Assembly (NCBI GenBank): GCA_036401755.1
Contig: DASWUD010000136.1
Span: 1-14,433, forward strand
Direction of reading: 5' to 3'
Length of the DNA stretch: 14,433 nucleotides
Source of the DNA: DASWUD01 sp036401755
GTDB lineage: Bacteria; Pseudomonadota; Gammaproteobacteria; Thiohalomonadales; Thiohalomonadaceae
This document shows positions 6,579 to 13,188 of the stretch, piece by piece (within the stretch, counting starts at the first letter, position 1; the number at the start of each line of letters is the position of its first letter). The position numbers were made by a program, and so were the translations under genes. The notes under the pieces were generated by a model. The model searched no databases, had not been told where the DNA came from, and saw nothing but the letters and a program-made list of their open reading frames with translations.

Positions 6579-7259
6579 ATGAGACGCGCCGACCGACTTT
6601 TTCAGATTGTGCTGCTGCTGGGCCGCGGCCGCGTGGTGACCGCGCGGCAGATGGCCGCGGAACTCGAAGTCTCCGAGCGCACGGTCTATCGCGATATTGC
6701 TGACCTGATGGCCTCGGGTGCCCCCATTGATGGCGAGGCGGGGGTCGGCTATCGCCTGCGTCCCGGCTATCAGGTGCCGCCACTGATGTTTGATACCGAG
6801 GAGTTGGAGGCGCTTGCGCTGGGCGTCAGCATGGTGCGCGCCTGGGCCGATGCCGAACTGGCGCGGGCGGCAGGGCGCGTGCTGGCGAAGGTGGATGCGG
6901 TGCTGCCGGAGCGCCTGCGCGGGCGCTGGGACAAGGAGACGCTGCTCGCCCCCGATTTCTTTATCTCGCCGCAGACGGTGACCGGCATGGCGACACTGCG
7001 CAAGGCCATCGACCAGCGGCTGCTGGTCCACCTCGCCTATGCGCGCGAGGACGGTACGGCCTCCGAGCGTGTCATCTGGCCGTTGGGACTGGTGTTCTGG
7101 GGGATCAAATGGACCCTGGGGGCGTGGTGTGAACTGCGTGGTGAGTTTCGCACCTTTCGTCTCGACCGGATCCGTTCACTGGAGGCGCTGCCCTCGCAGT
7201 TCCCCGATCTGGCGGGGCGGCGCCTCAAGGATTACATCGCCCACGCCAGTGGCGAGTGA
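6579..7259 (+). CDS. YafY-family HTH/WYL transcriptional regulator
   Basis: This 226-residue DNA-binding regulator has a DeoR-like winged helix-turn-helix at about residues 4-61 (MRRADRLFQIVLLLGRGR, then TARQMAAELEVSERTVYRDI, then AGVGYRL). A linker helix region covers about 75-125. A WYL-type domain spans about 138-208, with VIWPLGLVFWGIKWTLGAWC and RTFRLDRI. The eponymous WYL triplet reads WTL here (178-180). WYL domains are thought to sense small ligands or nucleic acids. The ATG at 6579 gives the standard family start; the frame runs further upstream, but that part is antisense to the VOC gene. The ribosome site (GGGGTAAG) is moderate. It faces the VOC-DUF3224 operon, an arrangement typical of a local regulator. 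Confidence 0.9.
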   Translation: MRRADRLFQIVLLLGRGRVVTARQMAAELEVSERTVYRDIADLMASGAPIDGEAGVGYRLRPGYQVPPLMFDTEELEALALGVSMVRAWADAELARAAGRVLAKVDAVLPERLRGRWDKETLLAPDFFISPQTVTGMATLRKAIDQRLLVHLAYAREDGTASERVIWPLGLVFWGIKWTLGAWCELRGEFRTFRLDRIRSLEALPSQFPDLAGRRLKDYIAHASGE

Positions 7260-7322
7260 GTTTGCCGGCGACAGTGGTGTCCTGGTAAACAACAGAGGGA
7301 TAATCACAGGAGGAAGTCTGCA

Positions 7323-8096
7323 ATGGATGACGCGATGAAGTGGATGGTGCTGTTGATCTTTGGGGGCATTGGCGTGGCTGCCTTTCTCGGAGGCAGTGTC
7401 TGGGCATACAAGCGTTACACCCTGTACAGCAATGGTGCGCACACAGAAGGGGTGGTGGTTAAAAACTTCGAGAGTGTCACCAGCGATGGGGATAGTAGTC
7501 AGCGCAGCACTTCCATCAGTTACTACCCCGTGGTCGAGTTTACCGCGCAAAACGGTGTGAAGGTCAATTTCCACGGCAGCACCGGCTCCAGTGTGCCTGA
7601 TTTCGAGGTCGGTGCCCGTGTGGCGGTCATTTACGACCCGCACAATCCGTCGTCCGCACAAATCGATGACTTTAGCCAGATGTGGCTCGGACCGGTGGCC
7701 ATTGTAGTTGTCGGTGTGATAACCCTGGCGCTTGCCACAGTCGTCTTCATCGGCATGTCTGCTGCGGACAATACCTCACCGCAGCTTGCAAGGGCGATGC
7801 TCAGCTTCAAGGCCGAGCACGGTCAAAGCGCACGCATAGAAGGGATGATCCGGGAGGTCCGCGCGCTGGAAGGCAAGGAGACGGGTAAATATGTACTAGT
7901 GGTCACTGGTCTGCGGCCGGGGGGCGATTCACACGAAGAGTTTCTTTCGGAGACATTTGCGTTTGATCCGGGGCGCGACCTGGTGGGACGCAGCGTGACC
8001 ATCTTTCTCGATCCCTACGACCCGGATATCTACCAGATCGATATCGCGCCACTGCTGCCCGATATCATGGCACGGCAGAGTGCCCGCCGTAGATGA
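7323..8096 (+). CDS. DUF3592 domain membrane protein
   Basis: This 257-residue protein has membrane helices at about 8-28 and 122-145. Between them lies a DUF3592 domain (about 37-117) with HTEGVVVKNF, YYPVVEFTAQNGVKVNFHG and the ending VGARVAVIYDPHNPSSAQID. After the second helix, residues about 168-243 follow the same pattern, ending VGRSVTIFLDPYDPDIYQID. This suggests an internal duplication, with the second copy on the opposite face or in the same compartment after the hairpin of helices. Function is unknown for the family. The ATG at 7323 has a strong AGGAGG 9 bases upstream; an ATG four codons later is possible. The gene is 63 bases after the regulator and may be read through from it or have its own promoter. 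It converges on the copper ATPase gene. Confidence 0.85.
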   Translation: MDDAMKWMVLLIFGGIGVAAFLGGSVWAYKRYTLYSNGAHTEGVVVKNFESVTSDGDSSQRSTSISYYPVVEFTAQNGVKVNFHGSTGSSVPDFEVGARVAVIYDPHNPSSAQIDDFSQMWLGPVAIVVVGVITLALATVVFIGMSAADNTSPQLARAMLSFKAEHGQSARIEGMIREVRALEGKETGKYVLVVTGLRPGGDSHEEFLSETFAFDPGRDLVGRSVTIFLDPYDPDIYQIDIAPLLPDIMARQSARRR

Positions 8097-8123
8097 GGAT
8101 CGCGTTCGTACAGGAGTCAAACC

Positions 8124-10190
8124 TTAGAGCTTCACTCTGCGCAGCAGCTGTGCATTGATGGCGACGATCACGGTGCTCACCGACATCAGTACCGCTCCCA
8201 CCGCCGGCGGCAGCAGTATGCCGGCACTTGCCAGCACGCCGGCGGCGAGCGGGATGGCGATGATGTTGTAGCCGGCGGCCCACCAGATGTTTTCGACCAT
8301 CTTGCGATAGGTGGCGCGACTCAACGCGACGATGCGTGCCACATCGCGTGGATCGGAGCGGACCAGCACCACATCACCCGCCTCCACGGCCACCTCGGTG
8401 CCGGCGCCAATGGCAATGCCGATATCGGCCTGCAGTAGCGCCGGGGCATCGTTTACTCCATCGCCGACCATCGCTACCCGCTTGCCACGTCCCTGCAATT
8501 CGCCGATCTTCGCCGCCTTGTCACCGGGGAGCACCTCGGCAAAGACGCTATCGATGCCCAGCTCCCTGGCAACGTGCGCGGCTACCTGATGCGAGTCGCC
8601 GGTGAGCATCGCCACGTCGATCCCTGCCGCGTGCAGCCGGCGTATCGCTTCGGCCGATTCGGGACGCACCGCATCGGCGATGGCGAACGCCGCCACGGCG
8701 CGCCCCGCCTCGATCAGGTAGATCGCGGTCTGGCCACTCTCGCCGAACCGGCGTGCCGCCGCGGCCAGCTCCTCGGTGAGCGGCAGCTGCTGCTGGGCGA
8801 GCAGGGCCGGCCCGCCCACCCACCAGGTACGGCCCGTGATCGTCGCCTCCACCCCCTGGCCGGGAAGGGCGCGAAAGTTCGTGGCGGGAGGTGGCGCGAG
8901 CCCCTGCGCCTCGGCACTGGTGCGCAGCGCCTGGGCGATGGGGTGTTCCGAGTCGTGCTCCACGGCCGCCGCCAGGCGCAGTGCCTCGTCTGCCGTAATA
9001 GCACCGGCGGTGACCGTTTCGATCACGCGCTGTTCGCCCAGTGTTAGGGTGCCGGTCTTGTCGAACACCACCGTGTCGAGAGTGCGCGCCTCTTCCAGCC
9101 CGCGCCGGTTGCGCACCAACAGACCATTGCGCGCACCGAGCGTGGTGGAGATGGCGATCACCAGCGGTACCGCCAGCCCCAGTGCATGGGGACAGGCGAT
9201 GACCAGCACGGTGACCAGGCGCGTGACGGTGAAATCGAGTGGCGCATCGCGCAGCAGCCAGAAGAGTAGCGTCAGAGCGGCGGCGCTGATGGCAATGAGG
9301 GTGAGATAGAAGGCGGCGCGATCGGCCAGCGCCTGGGCTTGGGAGCGCGAGTGCTGCGCCTGCTCCACCAGCCGCATGATCCCCGCCAGCGCGGTCTTTT
9401 CGCCGGTGCCGGTGATCGCCACCCGCAGGGAGCCTGCACCGTTGACGGTACCGGCGATCACCTTGTCCCCCTCGCCCTTGGTGATGTGGCGCGATTCACC
9501 GGTGATCATCGATTCGTTGACCGAGCTCTTGCCGCTGCGCACCACGCCGTCGGCAGGAATGCTCGCACCGGGGCGGATCAGTAGCAGCTCACCTTCGCTC
9601 AGCTGCGCCACCGGCACCTCCTCCAGCTGGTCGTCGGCCGCGATGCGCAGCGCCATGTCGGGCAACAACTTCGCTAGCTCCTTGAGCGCCCCCTGTGCCT
9701 GAGTCACCGAACGCATCTCGATCCAGTGGCCGAGCAGCATGATGGTGACCAGCGTCGCCAGTTCCCACCAAAGGGGGTGGCCGGGAAAGCCGACCAGCAC
9801 CAGCAGGCTGTAGAGAAAGGCCACGCTGATCGCCAGGGCGATCAGCACCATCATCCCCGGCTGGCGGTCGCGCAGCTCGTGCACGGCCCCCTGCAGGAAG
9901 ACCCTGCCGCCATAGAGATAGACGGCCGTGCCGAACAGGATGGGGATCAGGAAAGAGCCGGCAAACGACGGTGCGCGGTAGCCGAACCAGCTCTGTAGCA
10001 TCGGCTCCCACCACAGGGTGGGGAGTGTCAACAACAGGCAGATCCAGAAGGCGTTACGGAACATGGCCACACTGTGGCCGGCGTGCCGGTCGTGGGCAGC
10101 GCCTGTGGCATGAGCGTGATGAGCAGCATCAGGGTGTTTGACCGATGGTGACGGGGGGTGCAGGTGGGCGTGGTGACCGGCATGTTGCAT
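8124..10190 (-). CDS. copB: CopB-type copper-translocating P-type ATPase
   Basis: This 688-residue P1B ATPase pumps copper (or possibly silver) across the inner membrane. Landmarks are the TGES actuator loop (230-233), the CPH membrane metal site (333-335), the phosphorylation motif DKTGT (377-381, Asp377), HP in the nucleotide domain (416-417), GDGVND (576-581), and YN (641-642) and MSVSTVIVAINA (669-680) in the last helices. CPH rather than CPC places it in subclass P1B-3 (CopB). The N-terminus has no CXXC metal-binding domain but is His-rich, with 12 His in the first 40 residues, as in CopB. The ATG at 10190 has GGTGGAG about 8 bases ahead. It is preceded by osmC on the same strand, 141 bases away. 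No copper regulator or chaperone gene is adjacent, so the gene is isolated from a full copper operon. Confidence 0.92.
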   Translation of the reverse strand: MQHAGHHAHLHPPSPSVKHPDAAHHAHATGAAHDRHAGHSVAMFRNAFWICLLLTLPTLWWEPMLQSWFGYRAPSFAGSFLIPILFGTAVYLYGGRVFLQGAVHELRDRQPGMMVLIALAISVAFLYSLLVLVGFPGHPLWWELATLVTIMLLGHWIEMRSVTQAQGALKELAKLLPDMALRIAADDQLEEVPVAQLSEGELLLIRPGASIPADGVVRSGKSSVNESMITGESRHITKGEGDKVIAGTVNGAGSLRVAITGTGEKTALAGIMRLVEQAQHSRSQAQALADRAAFYLTLIAISAAALTLLFWLLRDAPLDFTVTRLVTVLVIACPHALGLAVPLVIAISTTLGARNGLLVRNRRGLEEARTLDTVVFDKTGTLTLGEQRVIETVTAGAITADEALRLAAAVEHDSEHPIAQALRTSAEAQGLAPPPATNFRALPGQGVEATITGRTWWVGGPALLAQQQLPLTEELAAAARRFGESGQTAIYLIEAGRAVAAFAIADAVRPESAEAIRRLHAAGIDVAMLTGDSHQVAAHVARELGIDSVFAEVLPGDKAAKIGELQGRGKRVAMVGDGVNDAPALLQADIGIAIGAGTEVAVEAGDVVLVRSDPRDVARIVALSRATYRKMVENIWWAAGYNIIAIPLAAGVLASAGILLPPAVGAVLMSVSTVIVAINAQLLRRVKL

Positions 10191-10230
10191 GGTAAATTCT
10201 CCACCAGTTTATGCGGCAACCATCAACATT

Positions 10231-10267
10231 GGCTGACGATCAGCCACGACCCTTGGCGAATCCAAGG
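10231..10267. repeat. Two tandem perfect hairpins between osmC and copB
   Basis: Two dyads lie 5 bases apart: GGCTGA-CGA-TCAGCC (10231-10245) and CCTTGG-CGAAT-CCAAGG (10251-10267). Both have perfect 6-base arms. They lie 40-77 bases upstream of the copB start and 65-100 bases after the osmC stop. They could be metal-regulator operators, 5' leader hairpins of copB, or attenuator-like structures ending osmC transcripts. No T run follows, which argues against simple intrinsic termination. They do not match the CueR or CopR/CusR boxes that I know. Confidence 0.45.
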
Positions 10268-10331
10268 CGCAACTTGTTCCCTAGCCGAGCTAACGCTCAA
10301 CTCCGTAAGCGAACACCCACCCTTCGATCAC

Positions 10332-10757
10332 TCAGAGCAACGCCGCGTCTAGGGTGATGGTAGTGCCGGCCAGGGCGCGTGAAACGGGACACCCCTCCTT
10401 GGCCTGCTCGGCGAGGGCGCGGAACTGCACAGCGTCGACCATGGGCACGCGGGCACGTACCGAGAGATGGACCAGGGTGATGCGGTAGCCATCGCCCGAT
10501 TTGTCGATGGTGACGGCGGCATCGGTCTCGATGGTTTCAGCGATATAACCCGCCTGTTCCAGCAGCAGTGAAAAGGCCATGGAGAAGCAACCGGCATTGG
10601 CGGCACCGATCAGCTCCTCGGGGTTGGTCCCCTTCTCCTCACCGAAACGGGTGCCGGCGGAGTATTCGCCACGATAGGCGCCGCTCTCGACCGACATTTC
10701 GCCGCGTCCCTGTTGGAGGGTTCCTCTCCAGATGGCGTGAGCCGTGCGTGTGGGCAT
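10332..10757 (-). CDS. osmC: OsmC family peroxiredoxin
   Basis: OsmC proteins reduce organic hydroperoxides using two cysteines. This 141-residue protein has the catalytic pair Cys57 (ANAGCFSMAFS) and Cys123 (KEGCPVSRAL), plus Arg37 (GTRFGEEKGTNPEEL) and Glu48 at the positions of the conserved Arg and Glu of OsmC. Length is as in the family. The ATG at 10757 is preceded by GAGGAGG 5-6 bases upstream, an excellent ribosome site. It belongs to the OsmC rather than the Ohr subgroup by the GTNPEELIGAANAGCF block, although the subgroup is judged from memory of the motifs. The gene precedes copB on the same strand and is divergent from the AF1514-like gene. Co-regulation with copB under oxidative or metal stress is possible but unproven. 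Confidence 0.9.
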   Translation of the reverse strand: MPTRTAHAIWRGTLQQGRGEMSVESGAYRGEYSAGTRFGEEKGTNPEELIGAANAGCFSMAFSLLLEQAGYIAETIETDAAVTIDKSGDGYRITLVHLSVRARVPMVDAVQFRALAEQAKEGCPVSRALAGTTITLDAALL

Positions 10758-10844
10758 GATCGCCTCCTCGATTGCGCGGGTGTGTAGCAGATGAGTGTCG
10801 ATCAGATTCGGCGCATTGCAAGCATGGTCGCAGGTCCGGTTACT

Positions 10845-10873
10845 TTGACAAAGGCAGGGGGCGGGACTATGCC
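10845..10873 (+). promoter_or_regulatory. Candidate sigma70-type promoter for the AF1514-like gene
   Basis: A perfect TTGACA -35 (10845-10850) is followed after 17 bases by TATGCC (10868-10873), a -10 with only the TAT part matching the consensus. It lies about 89 bases upstream of the ATG at 10962. A second AT-rich element, TTATTAAAT (10926-10934), lies nearer the gene but lacks a good -35. Confidence 0.35.
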
Positions 10874-10961
10874 TACGCCATCATTGCGGGTGCAGCGGAA
10901 CACCCTCTCATCTTCGCACTCTCCGTTATTAAATCGGGTGCGCACCACGGAGACCGCCATC

Positions 10962-11384
10962 ATGAAACATGTCAATCTCACTATCAGCGGTATGGAAATG
11001 GATTACCGGATGGCAAATGCCATCGCGCGTTCCGTCGCGGCGCTCGTCGAGCATGAGCCGACGGTGGTGGCGTGGCACGACGGCCTACGTCACGTCATGT
11101 CGCCGGTCATCGAGGGGGCCAACGAGCAGAGTCGCTGGCACGATTACGGCGCCAGTCACGGCGGAAATCTCAACGTCAGCATCAATGGAGATTTCGATTT
11201 CATCTTCGCCGACAGCGAATCGTTCGAGGAGTTGGGCCGCAGTCCCTATATCTCTTTGCAGGATGCCGAGGGCAACCAGTTCCTCTGTCGCATCGGCGAC
11301 CTGCGTGATCCAAGCGATCCCCATCAGCAGGCCTGCTTCTCCATCGAAGAGGACAGTACCCCGAGCTCCCTGCACGGCGGTTGA
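10962..11384 (+). CDS. AF1514-like (DUF5619-type) protein of unknown function
   Basis: This 140-residue soluble protein begins MKHVNLTISGMEMDYRMANA and continues with VVAWHDGLRHVMSPV (45-59), WHDYGASHGGNLNVSINGDF (69-88) and FIFADSESFEELG. This pattern (strand, helix, then [VL]AW[HY]D, SP, and GG-L-V--N) matches what I recall of the AF1514 family, first noted in Archaeoglobus and also found in bacteria; no function is known. The C-terminal part (about 100-140) with LCRIGDLRDPSDPHQQACFS may be specific to this protein. The frame is open back to 10791, but the ATG at 10962 has GGAG 9 bases upstream and starts the conserved part. It is divergent from osmC with its own likely promoter and convergent with the ParA-type gene, so it is probably a single-gene unit. 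Confidence 0.75.
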   Translation: MKHVNLTISGMEMDYRMANAIARSVAALVEHEPTVVAWHDGLRHVMSPVIEGANEQSRWHDYGASHGGNLNVSINGDFDFIFADSESFEELGRSPYISLQDAEGNQFLCRIGDLRDPSDPHQQACFSIEEDSTPSSLHGG

Positions 11385-11465
11385 GGCGAGCAACTGGCAG
11401 TTGGATGGGCAGCCATAAAGGGTGCGCGCCGGGTTCGTGAGGCGCTCGGCTAACCAACCGGTCCG

Positions 11466-12116
11466 TTATTCCTTTTCGCGAGGCAAGCTCTGGGCGCCGG
11501 CGAGCCAGTCGAGGAGCGGCTGCCACTGCGCAAGGTCGTGCGCCACCTGGGCCGGCGCCATCTCGAACAGGCCGATACCGCACTCGGCAGCGCGGATGTA
11601 ATTCTGCGTGTCGCGCAGATGGGTGAGAAAGGGGATCCCCAGACTGTCGAGGAAGCGTTGCAGCGCGTGGTAGATGAGGGTGTTTTCACGTACCCGGTTG
11701 GCGAGCACGGCGATGCGCGTACGCTCGCGCTCCACCTTGCCCACCAGCAACAGCTCCTCGATGAAACGCGCGGTGGTGCGCATGTCGATGGGGGAGGGCA
11801 GTACCGGGATCAGCAGGGTATGCGCCTTCTTCACCAGCCGCGTCATCGCCTTGCCGTGCACCCCGGCCGGCGCATCCATGATCAGATAACCGGGACCGTG
11901 GGGGATGAGCAGTTTGTCGTCGTCCTCCACCGCAAAACCGTGGATGGGTGGAGAGGTGGCGGGGCGTGCCGCCAGCCAGTCGAGGCTGCAGTGCTGCACA
12001 TCGAAATCGGCAAGGGCCACACGCTCGCCCCGCTGGGCGTAGTAGCTGGCCAGATTGGTGGCCACGGTGCTCTTGCCGCTCCCCCCCTTGGGGTTGAGAA
12101 CCATTATTCTGCGCAT
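11466..12116 (-). CDS. Orphan ParA/MinD-type ATPase
   Basis: This 216-residue deviant Walker-A ATPase has KGGSGKST (10-17) with the signature lysine, the A' region ADFDVQHCSLDWLAARP (36-52) and Walker B YLIMDAPAG (77-85). The protein is short, lacks an N-terminal HTH and has no parB next to it. It therefore resembles orphan ParA proteins that position protein cargo (carboxysomes, chemoreceptor clusters, flagella) rather than plasmid or chromosome ParA. The cargo cannot be named from this window. The ATG at 12116 lacks a ribosome site; a second ATG at 12104 also lacks one, and TAAAAT lies just upstream, so a leaderless transcript or coupling to the preceding methyltransferase (stop 28 bases upstream) are both possible. 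It ends the four-gene minus-strand run. Confidence 0.85.
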   Translation of the reverse strand: MRRIMVLNPKGGSGKSTVATNLASYYAQRGERVALADFDVQHCSLDWLAARPATSPPIHGFAVEDDDKLLIPHGPGYLIMDAPAGVHGKAMTRLVKKAHTLLIPVLPSPIDMRTTARFIEELLLVGKVERERTRIAVLANRVRENTLIYHALQRFLDSLGIPFLTHLRDTQNYIRAAECGIGLFEMAPAQVAHDLAQWQPLLDWLAGAQSLPREKE

Positions 12117-12144
12117 GCGTCTATTTTAGCGGAATCCCTGCCTG

Positions 12145-12900
12145 TTACTCGTTGACACCCACCCGTACCGGCATTGGCCAGTGGATGGTGCGGACGGTGT
12201 CGCGCGCGCCCCACACGGACAGCAGCGCCTCGGCGGTAGCCATCAGCGGATCGCTGCCGTGCAGCTGTTGGTAACGGCGCACCGCTGACCAGGTGCCAAG
12301 ATAACCGAGCAGTTGATCGAGCGTCCAGTGCGTTGCCATGACAAAAGCGGGTGTGGCGAGCGGTTGGAAGGGAAAGGCGATGCCGCGATAATCGTTCTCC
12401 ACCAGCTTGCGCTCGGGCGGCCAGTAGTTATCGAGTACCGTGCCGTAGAGATGGTTGACCACTGCGTCGATGGCCGGTTCGATGGTGAGCAGGTTGTAGC
12501 TCCAGATAGCGATGAGGCCACGCGGCTTGAGCACGCGGCGCGCCTCAGTGAAGAAGGCCGGAATATCGAACCAGTGGAGCGCCTGCGCCACCGTGACCAG
12601 ATCGAGCGAACCACTTTCAATGCCCGATGCTTCAGCGGTGGCGACACGATAGTCGATGTTGGCAAGGGGTACTGCGCTGGCGATCTGCGTCGCGCTGCCG
12701 TCGGTGGCGATCACCTGCTCGAAATAGCGGGCCAGAAGCTGTGCCGCCTGACCGGTGCCGGTGGCGCAATCCCAAGCGCGCTGGCGGCCGGGGGCGTGTG
12801 CCGCGAGAAATTGGAAGAGCGACTCGGGATAGCCGGGACGGTTGCGCTGATAGGCAGTCGAGGCTCCGGAAAAGTGGTCCTTGAAACCCGTCTCGGCCAC
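12145..12900 (-). CDS. Class I SAM-dependent methyltransferase
   Basis: This 251-residue protein of the Methyltransf_11/25 type resembles the TMT1/CRG1-like group (trans-aconitate methyltransferase relatives). Motif I is AWDCATGTGQAAQLL (42-56). The acidic residue at the end of strand 2 is Asp67 (VIATDGS). Strand 4 is LDLVTVAQALHWFD (99-112), followed by FTEARRVLKPRGLIAIWSY (117-135). The N-terminal DHFSGASTAYQRNRPGYP is the usual SAM-cap segment of this group. A small-molecule acid substrate is likely for the family but unproven here. The start is GTG at 12900, with GAGG about 10 bases upstream. It is 22 bases after the stop of the 65-aa membrane protein gene, implying one transcript, and is followed by the ParA-type gene. 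Confidence 0.88.
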   Translation of the reverse strand: MAETGFKDHFSGASTAYQRNRPGYPESLFQFLAAHAPGRQRAWDCATGTGQAAQLLARYFEQVIATDGSATQIASAVPLANIDYRVATAEASGIESGSLDLVTVAQALHWFDIPAFFTEARRVLKPRGLIAIWSYNLLTIEPAIDAVVNHLYGTVLDNYWPPERKLVENDYRGIAFPFQPLATPAFVMATHWTLDQLLGYLGTWSAVRRYQQLHGSDPLMATAEALLSVWGARDTVRTIHWPMPVRVGVNE

Positions 12901-12922
12901 GGCTATTCGGCCTCGGATGAAA

Positions 12923-13120
12923 TCAATCGGGATTGGTGGGTGGCTTGCCCTTGTCCAGCATCAACAGCCAGACACCCGCCACCACCAGCGCCAGCCACAA
13001 CACCATGGCACCGAACCCCAAATATTGGGAGACCCAGTCGAGCTCGAGCAACACCAGCAGTGCCAGAGCAAGAATGGCATTGCCGATCCAGAATTTGGGC
13101 GAGCGTGGCGTGTCGATCAT
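12923..13120 (-). CDS. Small two-helix membrane protein
   Basis: This is a 65-residue protein with two hydrophobic stretches, about residues 10-24 (WIGNAILALALLVLLEL) and 32-53 (FGAMVLWLALVVAGVWLLML), separated by a short DWVSQYLG loop and ending in the polar tail DKGKPPTNPD. The family was not recognised. The frame extends upstream to 13210, but the ATG at 13120 gives a clean protein (MIDTPRSPKFW); its ribosome site is weak. It sits between two methyltransferase genes, 68 bases after the larger one and 22 bases before the smaller one, all on the same strand. It is probably a real operon member. Confidence 0.7.
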   Translation of the reverse strand: MIDTPRSPKFWIGNAILALALLVLLELDWVSQYLGFGAMVLWLALVVAGVWLLMLDKGKPPTNPD

Positions 13121-13188
13121 GGCGCAGTCGTTAGAGTGTGGTGTGGACCGTATGATACCCGTTTGCACCTGTTGCAGCAGCAGTGCCG

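Noticed and set aside
6411..7031. N-terminal extension of the 6036-6410 VOC frame
   Set aside because: The extension runs antisense through the regulator gene; the ATG at 6410 has a strong AAGGAG and starts the conserved domain.
11391..11403. Palindrome CAACTG-G-CAGTTG after the AF1514-like gene as a terminator
   Set aside because: The stem is too short, the centre too tight for an RNA loop, and no T run follows.
12313..13134. 273-codon plus-strand frame over the methyltransferase and small membrane protein
   Set aside because: It is antisense to a gene with clear methyltransferase motifs and has no ribosome site or family features.
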